A DNA stretch of 64,000 nt from Sialis fuliginosa (lineage: Eukaryota; Arthropoda; Insecta; Megaloptera; Sialidae). A program made the translations under genes and the position numbers. Location of the stretch: the NCBI GenBank assembly GCA_961205875.1, contig OY540813.1, positions 18,757,001 through 18,821,000 on the forward strand, read 5' to 3'. The notes beneath the pieces are model-generated. The model ran no database searches. It was not told where the DNA came from and saw nothing but the letters and a program-made list of their open reading frames with translations. Shown here in pieces: positions 1 to 16,211 of this stretch. How positions within the stretch are numbered: the first letter of the stretch is position 1; every line of letters starts with the position of its first letter.

Positions 1-3000
1 CATATTAGTTTGGGTACTTTCATACTTTGTTCCGACCTCATTTGATATTCAATATTTACCATTTTTACCTAAATGTGTTTTGTGCCTTATACCAAATGTG
101 GGATTGTATTTAGGATATCAGGGGATTGCATCTTTTGAAGCGAGACGTAAGAGAATATTACTTATTAGTGACTTTTAACATTGATCATAATTTTTTTTTA
201 GATATTGGTTTAACTTTTTCAAATTTATTTGATTCGCCATCAGGTCACGCAAGAGACTTTAGTGTAGGATTTGTATTTATATTATTGTTAATACAAATTG
301 GTTTTTATATATTACTTACATTTTATATGGATAACATAAAACCAGGTCCTTATGGTTTAGCAAAACCATTTTATTATCCGCTTCAAGTGAGTAAATTATT
401 TTATAAAACAATATTTTTTTGATAATGAAACAATCATCCTGTTTTTAGATATTGAGATCCAATAAATGTTACCAAAATGATGTGTGTAATGGGTCAATTC
501 TTTCGACAAATGAAAATAATAAAAGTATAGAGCCACCATCTGAAAATATGGAAACAAGTATAAAAATCAAAAATCTTTACAAATCTTTTAATAATAATGT
601 AGTTGCTGTCAACAATTTAAATGTCGAAATCTACAAAGATCAAATCACTGTTTTATTGGGTCATAACGGCGCTGGGAAAACAACCACAATGAGCATAATA
701 ACAGGTAAAATAAGTTTTAAAATCACTTTATTATATAAAAATGTTTTTATGAAGTTGTAAGTTTTTATAGGAATGCTGGGTGCATCAAGAGGAGATGTGT
801 TCATAAATGATTTGAATATTAAAAATAATATGAATGAAATAAGAAAATCATTGGGTCTTTGTACACAGCATAATTTGTTATTTCCTGATTTAACAGTTGA
901 AGAACATTTGTTATTCTTTTCAATGGTAATTAATACAATACAATTATTAATATAATTTTGTTGATGGATAGAGATGTCAAATATGAAGGCAATTATATAC
1001 ACAAATATATACATCTTAACCACAAGAAAACAATGTCACTCGACTCGTATTTCGACTTCACGAGTTCCAGACTGGAACTTCTTGTGAAATCGAAATACGT
1101 GTTGAGTGACATTGTTTGAAGTGAGTAAGAAACTACAGTTTCTCCGTTTTCCAGTAGTAAATACATGTATGTTTTAGATGAAAGGTATAGGAAAGAATAA
1201 GGCCAAAAAGGATATAAATGAATTACTACATCAACTAAATTTGTTTGACAAACGAAATTGTATGGTCGTAAATTTGTCTGGCGGAATGAAAAGAAAATTA
1301 TGTTTATGCATAGCATTAGTAGGGAAATCAAATATATTAATTTTGGATGAACCTACATCTGGAATGGACCCTGAAGCTAGAAGAGAAACCTGGGATGTTT
1401 TACAGGTATGTGCATCGATATAAATCTTAGTACAGATAAAAAAGTACCCTAGTAATAAACTATTCTGATTTATTTTTCCTTAATTTTTTTTATTTATTTG
1501 AAATATTGTTTATATCATCTATTATTATATTTTATATAGAAACTAAGGAAAGACAGAACAATTATAATTACTACACATTTTATGGAGGAAGCAGATGCTT
1601 TAGGAGACAGAATTATTATTATGGATGAAGGACAGCTAAAATGCTATGGATCAACGTTATTCTTGAAAAATTTATATGGTAATTAAAAATATAATTTTTA
1701 TTTATATGATTTTACTGTTGACTTTTTTGTTTTTAAGGAACTGGTTATCAATTATCATTATTAAAAAATGATAATTGTGTTGTGAAAAACGTAACAGATT
1801 TCATACAAAAGGTTACACCAAATGCAAAACTCAAAAGATTATCTGGGGAAAATTTACTATACGAGCTACCATTAGATGCTATAGATAAATTCCCAGAGTT
1901 ATTTCGTCAACTGGAAAATAATTTAAGCACTTTGAAAATTAATAGTCTTTGTATTTCTGGAACAACACTTGATGAAGTATTTCTAAGGTAAAATTAATTC
2001 ATAAAAAATAAAATATACTTACTGATTATTGAATTTCTCTAAAATTATTTGAAATTAATAAGAGAGAACCCCACTGTGCAACCCAAAAAACAATCTTACA
2101 CGAATTTTTTTTTTTTAACTTAATAAAATGTGTAAGGATTGTGTTATTGTATGTTTTAAGTGTTAATTAACAAAAATGATATAAATTAATAATATATTAA
2201 TTTTTTTAAATGTATTTTTAGATCTGGTGACATAGAAGAAATGTGTGAAATTGATCTTCAAAGTGATGCTGCTTATATTGAACATTCAAAATTATATAAG
2301 ATACCAAAATGTAAGTATCTTATACAGTGGTGTTGCTAAAGGGGGTGACAACATTCATCTCCTTCATAAAAGTTGGTAGATTTTTTTACATAGGCAGGCG
2401 TCATTCCCTGTGAACTTTAATTAACAACCAATATTATAAATTGGACGAATGTCACTTCTTATAGACTCAATAATCCTAAAAAGTCACTTGACTCTTTTTT
2501 TACATTTAGACCCACTGGAAGCTTTAAATAATAAAAAATGGGTTAATTGGCTTTATTTTTGACATATAAGACAGGTGGTACTTGAGCATCCCCCCCTCAA
2601 CGACACCACTGATTGTATGTTTACATACCTAGTATAGTAATGTAAGAGAAGTAAATTTATGGCAGCTGGTGATTTGTGGACTAAATGCATTCAAAATCTT
2701 GAAATATTTGATGTGTTTTGTATTATAAATGAAATCTCAAAAATTAAATATTTATTTTCAGCTACGAAAACAAATTATATAAAACTGCTAAAGACCTTAA
2801 CTAAGAAAAGATTGCTCTACATAAAAAGGCGTTGGATTGCATTTCTTTTTCAGGTACGTTTTTTATATTAATATTGTTTTCAGGCCATAAGATGTATTGC
2901 AAAAATTCAAAAAAATTATTGCAACTGTTAATAATATTTCTATAAAATATAATATTTTTTAGACTTTAATTCCATTAATATTGATGTTGATTGTTTTATA

Positions 3001-6000
3001 TTTAATGGACACCAAAAATTCTGACGGATTATCTGCTGAAGATTCTCTGGTACTAGATATTAAAGCATACAAAGATTCTAAAGTGTTTTATAGTGCTGAT
3101 TATGCAAACGCTCAGCAAATGGCAAAATATTACACATCTGAAATACCATCTGCTAAAAGAATTTCTCAGGACATAGGAGTTAGTGAAGGTAAAAAAAAAT
3201 TGTTGATAAAAATACAAGTTCATAATATTATAATATTTAATATTTACAGCATTAATCAAAGAAGGCAAAAAGAATATTGTACATTTTCGAGAAAGTTTTA
3301 TAATTGCCATTGAATTCAATGGCACATCTGATGGTTCAGATTTAACAGTTAATGGACTTTACTCAAGTATTGCTTTACACGCCGTACCTATTACGATGAA
3401 ACATTTATCTAATAGCGCAGTAAAGTATCTCATGAATTCATCTGAGTACTCAATTATTGCAACAAACCATCCAATGGAACAAAAGACAGTTTTTGCATAT
3501 GAAAGTAATAAAGTACAGTCTAGTGTCCAGGTTATGTTGTTGTGGTGTTTCTTAGTGCCTTTAGGTGAGTCAATTCAGTTCTCCAGGTGGATATTTAGGT
3601 ATTTGTTAATTATTATACCCCTCACAAGTGAATGTAGTCTATAAGTGTATATACGCATCAATATTATTAATACGATTTATACATTTACAGTTTATATTTG
3701 TTTGTGAGGGTATGAATAACCAGTACCAATATTTATAATAAAGTGTCAACAATACAATTAACGAATCAAACATTTTAATTTTTAAATATTTTTAGGTTTG
3801 GTTTTTCTTGTAAATACTGTCCAACACAGTGTAATAATTGAACGTGTTACCGGTCTTAAAGAACAATGCTTAATGACCAAGTTGCCTGTCTGGTTTTATT
3901 GGATATCACACTATATGTTTGATCTTCTGATATATTTAGTTGATGTTTTGATTATCATAATTTGCATTCTTGCATTCAGTAAAGTTTTACGTGGTGCTGA
4001 TGAACTTTGTAAGTCATATTTGCAAATACATAATATAAAAAAATATGTTGTGTGATTTGTATCTTAATATTTTAATCAATGTATGTATTTATTTTTCAGT
4101 TACCATTTTTGTAATTCTAATGGCATATGGATTGAGTTCTATTCCGTTTGCATATCTTTTATCTTATAGATCACATACTATAATGGGAGGACTTATGAAA
4201 TTATTAATAATTGGCTTTGTTTCAAGTATGTATTAAAATGGGTTTTTATTTAAAAAATAATTATAACATTTTACTTACAGGTCTCCTTGTGATTGTAATA
4301 TATATTATCGATCAAAGTAAAATAATAGAGTATCAAAATAGTTGGGGATGGTTAAAATATGTGTGCTATCTAATACCCCACGCAAACCTAAGTTACCAAC
4401 TACTAAAATTTTCACACGAGGCTGTTGAAAGTCACAGATGTCGTTCGATGGCCAAAAACTTACGTGATATAATGTGTGGAAATAACTTTAACACCGACAG
4501 TTGTTGTTCTTTTGATATGGGAAGTAAAAATATTGACCACTATTTTTATTCTGAACAATATAGTATATTTACTGATCTGATGTGGATGCTGGGCTCTACT
4601 TTGTTATATTTGTTTATTGTTATTTTTATCGACACTGTGTATTTTTATAAAATAAGAAATTATATTCATTCAAAACATGTGAATCTACATAAAAATGTTT
4701 TGAATCATAAAGTGTTGGATCTAATCCATAAAGATTGTTCATGTACAGACATAAAAACAGAGGAACTGAATGATGTTAGAACAGGTGAATATAAAAACAT
4801 TAATGAAAATTTAGTACACTTGTCCCTCAATTTACGCAGTAGATAGGTTCCAGGAAATATCGCATAAATTAAAATCGTGTAAATCGAGGCACTTCAAAAA
4901 GCAACTCAGAACACTGCATGCATAGTGGGATGGGGATCCAGATCTAGGAGAAGCGCAGGAAATGGGAATATGCCATTGACTTATGCATTTGTTCATCGTG
5001 CGCTACAAGTTACAAGTGTGATACCAAATATGTTTGATTTGGAGCACATATTTAAAAAAGTTTTTCTTAAAACATGTAAAAGTGAAACTGCGTAAATCGA
5101 GGGATAAGTTTATTAAGAAAAATTACACATTTCAATTTTATTTTGTTATATTTTAAGGAATATCCATTCACAAACATGATCCGAGCATAGATGTCACAGA
5201 TTCTCCAAAAGATAGTTTATTTAAAGCACATAATCTTAAAAAAATATATACAACAACATTGCGTCAACAAACTGCTGTAAACGATGTTAGTTTTGAAATT
5301 TCTGAAGGGGAATGTTTTGGATTGTTGGGAGTTAATGGAGCTGGAAAAACTACCACATTTAAAATGTTAACTGGATCTATATACCCGACAGAGGGTGAAA
5401 CATTAATTAGAAATTCATCATTGAAGAGAAATAGGCACCAGGTTTGTTTAGTTTATATAATATCGTTAATGTTTCAGTGTTGCATTTACATAATTTTTTC
5501 CATTTTGAATCAAAAAATTTATTTAAACCTTTAAAAAAATGGTCAGTTAATACTGGTTTTAGTTATAATCATATAACTAAATGATATGGAGCATATACAA
5601 TTTGTAATCTAAGCATATAACATGTTAAAAGTGTATTACTTTACATTAAAATTTTTGTTTTAGTATTTAGAAAATATCGGATACTGTCCACAGTTTGATG
5701 CTGTCAGCGATTGTTTAACAGGAAAAGAGTTACTAACTATATTCATAAAAATGCACGGAATTGAAGATGATAATGATGCTGATAGTGAAGTGGATTACTG
5801 GATCCAGTTGTTAGGTAACAGTTATTTTATTTGAAAATTGTGTCTTTTGAATATTGTAAAAACATAAATTGTTTATGTATTAATTAAATATTTCTATTTT
5901 GCACAGGATTAGAAATTTACAAAGATAAAACTATAGGTACATATTCAGGAGGTACTAAACGTAAGTTAAGCATTGCTCTATGTCTGATCGGTAAACCGGA

Positions 6001-7503
6001 TATCGTCTTGCTTGATGAGCCGACAAATGGAGTTGATCCTGCAGCTCGACGAAGTATTTGGAATGTTTTAAATCAACTGAAAAATGGAAATCAATCTATA
6101 ATACTTACTTCACACAGGTAATTTTTTTCAATTAACTATCCTTTATAAAGTTTTTATACAAGTATATAAAAATATATTACAATACGTAGAATCACTTTTT
6201 TAAATAAATTGATTTTAGAAGTGTGTCAGTATCATACTTTTGTCTGTAAATTAGTGGTTCCCAAACTTATTTATCTATGGAAGTCTTACTCGATTTAAAA
6301 AAAATGCAGAATAAAATTATAGAATTAAAGCAATTTAAATTGGATAACAGTTCTATAGATAATAAAAGCATAATATTTAAACCCTTTTTTAATACAATCA
6401 CTCTTTATTTTTCAGTATGGATGAGTGTGAAGCACTTTGTGATCGTATAGCTATTATGGTTAAGGGTAATATTAAATGTATCGGTTCGACTTTACAAATT
6501 AAAGAAGTATATAGTCAAGGTTTTATCGTTATGTTAAAATTACATTGGTCAAATGAAAATAAAAATAGGTTGGATGACTTTAAAAAAGAAATAGAAGACT
6601 TCTTTGAAAATTTTGTGATTATGGATGAACATAAGGTATATTTTACATTATACATATATTATATAAACACAAGTGATATTAAAAATATGCATTATTTTAG
6701 TGTCAAATTGTTTATAATGTGAAGAAAAAAGATTTAACATTAAGTTTACTATTTACACATTTAAATATATTAAAAGAAAAATACAAAGATATATTAGAAT
6801 TATATACAGCAAGTAATTCAACATTGGAGCAAGTTTTTCTTTATATTGCTAAAAATCCTAACTGTAAAGCATTTTGTAAGTAAACTATGTTGAAATATTT
6901 TTATTTATTACCAATATGATTAAGAATGATTTACCTACATAATTTTTAACCACTACTATAAAATACAAACAAAACCCACACCTAGCAGAAAGCTTTTGGG
7001 CATTATTTATTTTTTATTTAAATTATTTGTGCAGTAACTGTTAAACCTTTTAATATTTTATTATATTAATGCAGGGTGGAAATTATTGAGATAATTATAA
7101 TCTTAGATAATTGTCTGTAATTATCAGATAATTATCCAACTTGAGTCTAATTTATGGTAGTGAATAATTAATTTATTTTTCTGATAATTATCATGAAAAT
7201 TATCATTTTGAACCTTGTATAAATTACAAAAAAGACAATTATTGGTAATTCAATAAATATTTTCATTATTTATTATTCTGTATAAGTTAAGTTTTTGGTT
7301 TGCGTAATTTTTAAAGTTAAGACAAGTAAGACAACATTATGCTTTGTCATGAAATTTAGTATTTTCTACACTACCGAAGGAAGAAATGATTCACATCATA
7401 TTATGCATCATGGGGTCTGGGTGTATTAAACATAATAATTTTAATTAAATGTATTACATTTTTGTTTTATTTTTTAGCTTTCTTGGAAGAAAATAAACTG
7501 TGA
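1..7503 (+). CDS. ABCA-family ABC transporter (ABCA3-like), 3' part, 20 exons, 5' end outside the window
   Basis: Full-size ABCA transporter, a membrane protein expected to move lipids or other hydrophobic substrates using ATP. Exons inferred from reading frame and GT..AG sites: <1-146, 202-386, 449-704, 771-925, 1178-1405, 1540-1678, 1738-1987, 2222-2310, 2762-2853, 2963-3188, 3250-3564, 3796-4008, 4100-4225, 4281-4784, 5158-5441, 5664-5814, 5907-6117, 6416-6635, 6701-6875, 7478-7503. They join in one frame to 1,329 residues and a stop. Order seen: last helices of TMD1; NBD1 with Walker [11 protein letters not shown]-loop CTQHN, signature LSGGMKRKL, Walker [14 protein letters not shown] and H-loop TTHFMEEAD; a second TMD with several helices; NBD2 with [38 protein letters not shown] and [14 protein letters not shown]. 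All ATPase motifs are intact. ABCA proteins are about 1,600-1,700 residues, so a few hundred N-terminal residues are missing. The last exon (9 codons) is tiny and the least certain. The ABCA assignment is firm; the subfamily member is not. Confidence 0.93.
1028..1117. repeat. 90-bp near-perfect palindrome/hairpin in ABCA intron 926-1177
   Basis: The left arm from AAACAATGTCACTC and the right arm ending GAGTGACATTGTTT are reverse complements over about 42 bp, with a few mismatches and a 2-nt bulge. The apex GTTCCAG-A-CTGGAAC has almost no spacer. It is either a minimal fold-back transposon remnant or a transcribed hairpin. The arms are more perfect than in a typical pre-miRNA. Confidence 0.8.
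2325..2611. mobile_element. MITE with CAGTGGTGT termini in ABCA intron
   Basis: The left end CAGTGGTGTTGCTAAAGGGG is matched by an inverted right end ATCCCCCCCTCAACGACACCACTG across 287 bp. There is no coding capacity. A CAGTGG terminus is common in hAT-type elements. No clear 8-bp target duplication is visible, so the superfamily is inferred only. It lies wholly within the intron between the exons ending at 2310 and starting at 2762. Confidence 0.6.
3603..3720. mobile_element. Short MITE, GTTAATTATTATACCCCTCACAA family
   Basis: The left arm (TACCCCTCACAAGTGAATG) and the right arm (TTTGTTTGTGAGGGTATGAATAAC) are inverted repeats about 118 bp apart, in the ABCA intron 3565-3795. The left arm continues with TCTATAAGTGTATAT, which is shared with the longer element at 12231-12468 in the USP14 gene. 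The two are therefore copies of one family sitting in introns of neighbouring genes. Confidence 0.65.
4817..5110. mobile_element. pogo/Tigger-like MITE filling most of ABCA intron 4785-5157
   Basis: The terminal inverted repeats CACTTGTCCCTCAATTTACG and its near reverse complement at 5090-5110 are flanked on both sides by TA (4815-4816 and 5111-5112). The ends resemble the 'TCCCTCGATTTACGC ... GGTTCCAG' termini of Tigger/pogo elements. The 294-bp element makes up about four fifths of a 373-bp intron. Reading through the exon's donor adds a false C-terminal tail to the ABCA reading frame. Confidence 0.8.
7072..7217. mobile_element. hAT-like MITE with GATAATTATC motif array
   Basis: The ends CAGGGTGGAAATTATT and (reverse complement of the right end) CAAGGTTCAAAATGATAATT are imperfect inverted repeats. 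In between, the palindromic motif GATAATTATC and variants recur at least five times. It is in the last ABCA intron (6876-7477). Terminal CAGGG plus repeated subterminal motifs suggest a hAT-type non-autonomous element; no clean target duplication is seen. Confidence 0.5.
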
Positions 7504-7621
7504 TCACACGTACATGTAGTCAGGTAAAAGTGGCATACACATTTCAATTATATTGCACAGAGTGTTGCTTTATGACCAGACACATGCCACACTGAATTAT
7601 TCATAACGTTACTGTATTAAC

Positions 7622-7627
7622 AATAAA
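7622..7627 (+). terminator. Candidate polyadenylation signal of the ABCA gene
   Basis: AATAAA lies about 120 bp after the inferred stop codon. A+T-rich DNA contains many chance matches, so position is the only support. Confidence 0.35.
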
Positions 7628-9556
7628 GGTCAGGAAAATCATGCAAGAGCTTTTAAAATATTAATGATAGGAGAAAATACATAAAGATAAATTTTAGTTT
7701 AAGTTGCCTTAAATAATAAAATTTCTTAATAAAAAAAAACCAGGCTGCTTACTATTGAACCCTTTTGCTTTGTAGGAATATTTTAAAAATTATGATATAG
7801 TAAATTAAGATAAACATGTCTCTTTGTTGTTTGCAGCCAGTATAAAGTAGCTGGCACGGTCTTTGTAATTTTGTACTTGAATATTTAGATCAAAAAATTA
7901 GTCTTCAAAGTAAAAGGGTTGAGAAAAGTAAGAAAAAAATTTGTTTTGGGCACTGGAAAATCATAGTAACAAGTAACATTTAATGAAGCATATAAATTTC
8001 AAATAAAAATTGTACCCTTGCATATATCTTATAGATCTTGATAATTTTTCTTTTACTAATGTACTGTAGAAAATGCCAACTGTTTATTTATTTCTAATAT
8101 ATAATTAATATTAGTATTGTTGGCATTTTTTAAACTATGTTTTAATAACACTGAATACTTTTATTTGTATCTGTCATACAAAGTATATTATATTTTAATT
8201 AAATCCATACACTATACAAAATGTTACTTCTCGAATAACAATAATATAATAATTACAAGTGTGAAATTAAAAAAGAACTTTGTTCACTCTGATGTATTTT
8301 GGATCATAAACCAGCACACTGTGTAATTAGCATATGTGTGCTAATTTTTCCCAATAATTAATTTGTGATAAATAGATAAATTTTTATTTATATTGGCAGC
8401 TAAAATTTATTAATATTGAATCTCAGTGTAGGAGCTTACACGATTAAAATTATATTCATTTTTTTATCATATTTATGTTATTCAGTTTACAGTCACACTC
8501 CCTGATTTATAGAAGCATTTAATTCTGCAAATATGTATGTACATTAGGGTCTTTAATCTTACATTCCGACATAATGACAATCAAGTGGAAATTTAGAATT
8601 ATAGGAATATTTTTGTTACGATCAAGAATTCTTGAGTTTATATTCTGGTTGCTATTAGAGAAAAAGACAGTTTTTTTATGTGTTGTAAAATTATTGTTAT
8701 CAAAAGTTAAACTAATTTCTTTTCATCAGGGAGTGTGTTTTTATTTATTTATTAGATTAAATGTTTGCACTAATAAATGTGGTATATGGTTCCATATGTC
8801 ATATTTTCGTTTTTTTTTTAATGATATGCTTTCAAAAAGTCATTGTTATCGCACAAAATATAGCAGTAGAGCTGTGCTCTTGAATTTTATTTTAGAATTA
8901 CGGGATTCCTGTGTATTTTTTTGTTTTGAAGTCTTACCATACATAATAAGAAAATTCAAAATATTTATTTCTTGTTAATCTTATTAGGGTCAGATTCACA
9001 TGAGAGCAAATGATTAGTGACAAATTTATAAATACCTATACTTATATTTTTATTCTGTCCCTATCCTAGGTTTCAGAATGGGATATTCCAGATAACATTT
9101 CCACTAACTAATTGTAAGATATACAAATTTATTTTTACCAAAGTACGGAGATTGTTCTTCATGCTGGAAATGTTATCTGTGATATCTGGTAGAAACAAAA
9201 TTAAATAGGTCCCAAAAATAGTTGTGTTTAAAACCTTGGGGATTACACTCTAGGGTTCATAAACTCATTATTATTTAGAATAAAATTATATAATTGCTGC
9301 ATACTTAGGACATATTCATTTGACTTTTTTGAATTTGTTATCGGACCTAGGATATGGCACATTTTCTAATCAGTATTATTTTTAATTTGAATTTACTACG
9401 TTTTTCACAATTATCATTTTTACATTTTGGGAAAGCCTGACAAACGGAAGCCAAGGTGTGCGCCTATACCTAATCGCACCTCTGTCTCTGCTTTAATAGT
9501 ATTTAATTATTCAAATATACTATATTTTAAGATAAACTTTGAGACTAAACGCGCAC
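7628..9556. other. Intergenic A+T-rich stretch
   Basis: Between the ABCA 3' end and the next repeat I see no splice-supported or conserved coding sequence. An open stretch at 8574-8978 is low-complexity, rich in Phe, Leu and Lys codons, and looks like chance. Confidence 0.5.
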
Positions 9557-9747
9557 TATAGAATTTTTGTTGTACAATCAAAAGTTGAACAAGTGACATC
9601 AATACTGTTGTACACAGATACAAGTGAGAGACAACTGCTCCACGATTAAAAATTGAATTAGTTAGACAATTGACAGTGCGTGCATTTAGATTTAATAGTA
9701 TTGGTGTCACTTGTCCAACTTTTGAATGTACAACTAAAAATCTATAG
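9557..9747. repeat. Imperfect 50-bp inverted repeat
   Basis: CTATAGAATTTTTGTTGTAC at 9557 is matched in inverted orientation by GTACAACTAAAAATCTATAG ending at 9747. The arms continue inward through AAAAGTTGAACAAGTGACA for about 50 bp, and the spacer is about 90 bp. It is probably a degenerate MITE. Confidence 0.6.
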
Positions 9748-9972
9748 CTCATACTTAATCTAATATTACACTTTCCAAAATATAATAAAACCAGTGTTCA
9801 CTTAAAATTAGAAAACTATCTAGAAATGTCCAGTGACTATATTATATTTTTGAGATCATTCTTTAATGTAATTGTAAATTAAAAATAGTGTTTGCTATAA
9901 TTTATTAAAGTAAGCTAATATTTGAAATGTAATGAGAATTAACAATCAGTATTATTAATATTAATATATATT

Positions 9973-10315
9973 CAGTGCCGGCTTTATGGTTAGTTGAACA
10001 CCAAAGGCACCAATACTGAAAAGGCGTTTCTAAAGTCAGGCATCAACTGGCGCTACTTAATAGTTTTTGGGAAATTCTATTAATGTTTATTATGGGATAA
10101 CAGTTTGTATTTTTATTCTTCTGAATAAAATAATCTATATTGTAATAGGTATTTATGGTTTAAAAACAAAAAAAAGAAGTTAAAAGTATTCACATTTAAA
10201 AATAAAAGAGATAGATATAAATATCCCATTTTTTTTATAATTCATTAATTCTTACTAAAGTAATACACAAAGTAAATTTTGCCTCAGAGCATCAATGATA
10301 CTAAAGCCGGTCCTG
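9973..10315. mobile_element. MITE with CAGTGCCGGCTTTA termini
   Basis: The left end CAGTGCCGGCTTTATGGTTA and the right end ACTAAAGCCGGTCCTG form an inverted repeat 343 bp apart, with no coding capacity. The ends resemble those of the element at 60182-60590, suggesting one broad family, probably hAT-like. Flanking duplications are too diverged to be certain. Confidence 0.6.
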
Positions 10316-11100
10316 TGTATATGCCATTAATATATTGTCCAATGACAATGTAGGTATTGATCGATTTTAATTGTAATCAAAATTCTATTGCTATCAATCA
10401 TCTCTAAAAAAGAAAATTATATTATCACAAATATCTATAGCTCTATTATATAATAGATGAACACTCGCTTCAAGAATAAGATTCTGAAGTTGTTATATAC
10501 ATATATTATGTCACTGGGCCTCCTTTACATTATATATGTTTTTTATTTAATTTATATAGTTTAACTAAACTAGTATAAACATTACTAATAGAATAAATAT
10601 ATAATATATGTATATTATGTATGTGATATTATGAACTGTACTTTATCAAATTATAAAATAAATAAAACATATATCTATATATATCTTTTCACAATATTTT
10701 TGTTTATTTTTTAACAAACCAAACATTGGATATACCTAATAATACTACATAGTTATTAAAGTCTGTACAAAACAGATAAATATGTACAAAATGTACATAT
10801 AGTCCAAGCCAACTTTTAATGAAATTGGGTTTTTAGAAGCATTTTGTTAAATATTTTGCAAAACACACACACGGACGGACGGACAAACAGACAGACACGG
10901 AACGAAAAGTGTTTGTCTTGACGTGAAACGGAAAGATAAATTTAAAATTTTGAAATCGGAGAACATTTTTTTTGTCTCATTCTAAAACGATCACAAAGCT
11001 TCTCGTATCTTCGACATTGCGAGGAAACAAAAATTAATTAATTAGTTAATTAAATGAGTTAATTTTGTCGTGATAAAACCATTTTACTTTAAATGTCGCG
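10316..11100. other. A+T-rich spacer with a short GGACGGACGGAC tail-like tract
   Basis: Upstream of the USP14 promoter region, positions 10867-10905 hold an ACAC/GGAC/AGAC run (CACACACACGGACGGACGG) followed by a unique-looking tail. This resembles the simple-sequence tract near the 3' end of some insect retroposons. No gene is seen. Confidence 0.35.
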
Positions 11101-11341
11101 CTTATATTTTAGTTCATTTTTATGTAGTACTGGCAGCACTATAGCTGTCATTGACTAAAGTGACTAAAGTTTTCTAACCATAGGTTAAATACCCGGGATG
11201 CTGACTTTTAACTTTTAAAATTTTGGATTTTGACGGTCATTCGATATTTTGGTTTTTAGTAGTTCGTAACATTAATTTTATTACAAACAAAAGTGAATAA
11301 AGTTGATAGTTTTCAGAACTTATAAGAAACATCTATTAAAA
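11101..11341 (+). promoter_or_regulatory. Probable promoter and 5' UTR of the USP14 gene
   Basis: The 240 bp before the USP14 start codon contain a tandem TGACTAAAG TGACTAAAG (about 11154-11171). No convincing TATA box can be told apart from the A+T background. Assignment is by position only. Confidence 0.35.
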
Positions 11342-15021
<3,680 letters not shown>

Positions 15022-15085
15022 TTAAATATATTATGTACTCAAGCTTTTTTGATTATATCAAATGTAATTATGCAAATATAAAATG

Positions 15086-15091
15086 AATAAA
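15086..15091 (+). terminator. Polyadenylation signal of USP14
   Basis: AATAAA lies 65 bp after the stop codon, in a short 3' UTR. The position is typical. Confidence 0.55.
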
Positions 15092-15684
15092 ATATTATTT
15101 TATAAATTTGAATGTGAATTTTCAATAATTTTGAATTTTTAGTGATGAATTATATTTAAGGTCCTAAATACAATGTATAGTTACTAAGCCTACATGTTAC
15201 TATATTTTTAATTTAAAATTATAGACTTGTAACTATAAAGATGTAAAAAATAACTCTTGATATAATCTAATTTTTCTTTGTGTTTTGAGTTTTGACCACA
15301 ATCATTGAGTAAAGAATAAATTCATATAATTTTGACGCCGGCTCTGTTCGATTAGAGTTTTAGTATGACCAACATTAGAATCAGAAAAATATTTTATACA
15401 TTCATTTTTGAATAAAATCTAGGGAATTGCATGTTGCCATATTATTATGAAATCCATAACATTTCTTTGCCACATTCACATATATGGAACCATTATCATG
15501 ATTGTCATGAATGTATTTTTTTACATATTTCCTTATTTTCTGTGATTAATACTTGATTTATATTATTATTTTGTGACGTTATTTTATTAATATTAATTTT
15601 AAGTAAAACGTTACACGTCGGCGTGCGATGATATCATTGTATCGGTAGTGAACATTTTCTGTGCTGTGTTAGCGTTCTGTCAAA
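15092..15684 (+). promoter_or_regulatory. USP14-Src spacer: promoter and 5' UTR region of the Src gene
   Basis: Only about 0.6 kb separates the USP14 stop and the Src start codon, so any proximal promoter for this first coding exon must be here, unless a non-coding exon lies further upstream. The last 80 bp (ACGTCGGCGTGCGATG to GCGTTCTGTCAAA) are clearly richer in CpG than the rest. This fits a 5' UTR directly before the ATG. Confidence 0.4.
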
Positions 15685-16034
15685 ATGGGTAATTGTTTTA
15701 GTAGTCAAAATAAGAATGAGCACATTAACGATGACAAAAATAATCCCGCCGAGGATGACATTATGCACAATACACCGGTTCCAACACCTCCTCCTGATCC
15801 TGTAAGACCTACACCACTGCCAGAACCTGATATCCCAAGTGCTAAAATATTCGTGGCCTTGTATGACTATGATGCTAGAACTGATGAGGACTTAAGTTTT
15901 CGTAAAGGTGAACACTTAGAAATACTCAACGATACACAAGGCGATTGGTGGCTAGCACGAAGCAAAAAGACTCGACAGGAAGGATACATTCCATCAAATT
16001 ACGTTGCAAAGCTTAAATCTATTGAAGCCGAACC
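15685..16034 (+). CDS. Src42A: Src-family non-receptor tyrosine kinase (Src42A type), first coding exon: lipidation signal and SH3 domain
   Basis: Membrane-anchored tyrosine kinase of the Src group, acting in junction, receptor and JNK signalling. Only 116 complete codons are here. MGNCFSS supplies Gly2 for N-myristoylation and Cys4 as a likely palmitoylation site. Residues about 10-50 are a polar, proline-rich unique region ([16 protein letters not shown]). The SH3 domain follows, with ALYDYDA, the RT-loop acidic run [14 protein letters not shown] and the closing [13 protein letters not shown]. The exon ends in IEAEP with CC|GTAAGT (phase 2), the point at which the SH2 domain starts in the fly protein. 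The [20 protein letters not shown] stretch is characteristic of insect Src42A rather than Src64B. The TAA that ends the open frame lies inside the donor and is not a real stop. No downstream SH2 or kinase exon could be found in the window. Confidence 0.93.
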
Positions 16035-16211
16035 GTAAGTAAACAATTTTCATTCACATTAATTAACATTAATTGTATTGCATTTATGTATGTTTAATTT
16101 ATTATATTTTCTAGGTATTTATTTACAGTATGGGTTGTCATATTCACTTTTTTATATTGAAAATTAGAAGTTACAACATGCATATTGTATAATTTTTGAT
16201 AGTTGTTGTAT

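Noticed and set aside
4785-4846. C-terminal extension of the ABCA exon (...[14 protein letters not shown])
   Set aside because: It lies past a good donor (ACAG|GTGAAT) and inside the pogo-like MITE; the frame continues properly from 5158.
6252-6300. AGTGGTTCCCAAACTTATTT as a hAT-type element end in an ABCA intron
   Set aside because: Resembles known hAT ends, but no inverted partner or duplication was found nearby.
8574-8978. 134-codon plus-strand open frame between ABCA and USP14
   Set aside because: Low-complexity Phe/Leu/Lys composition typical of A+T-rich chance frames; no splice support or family resemblance.
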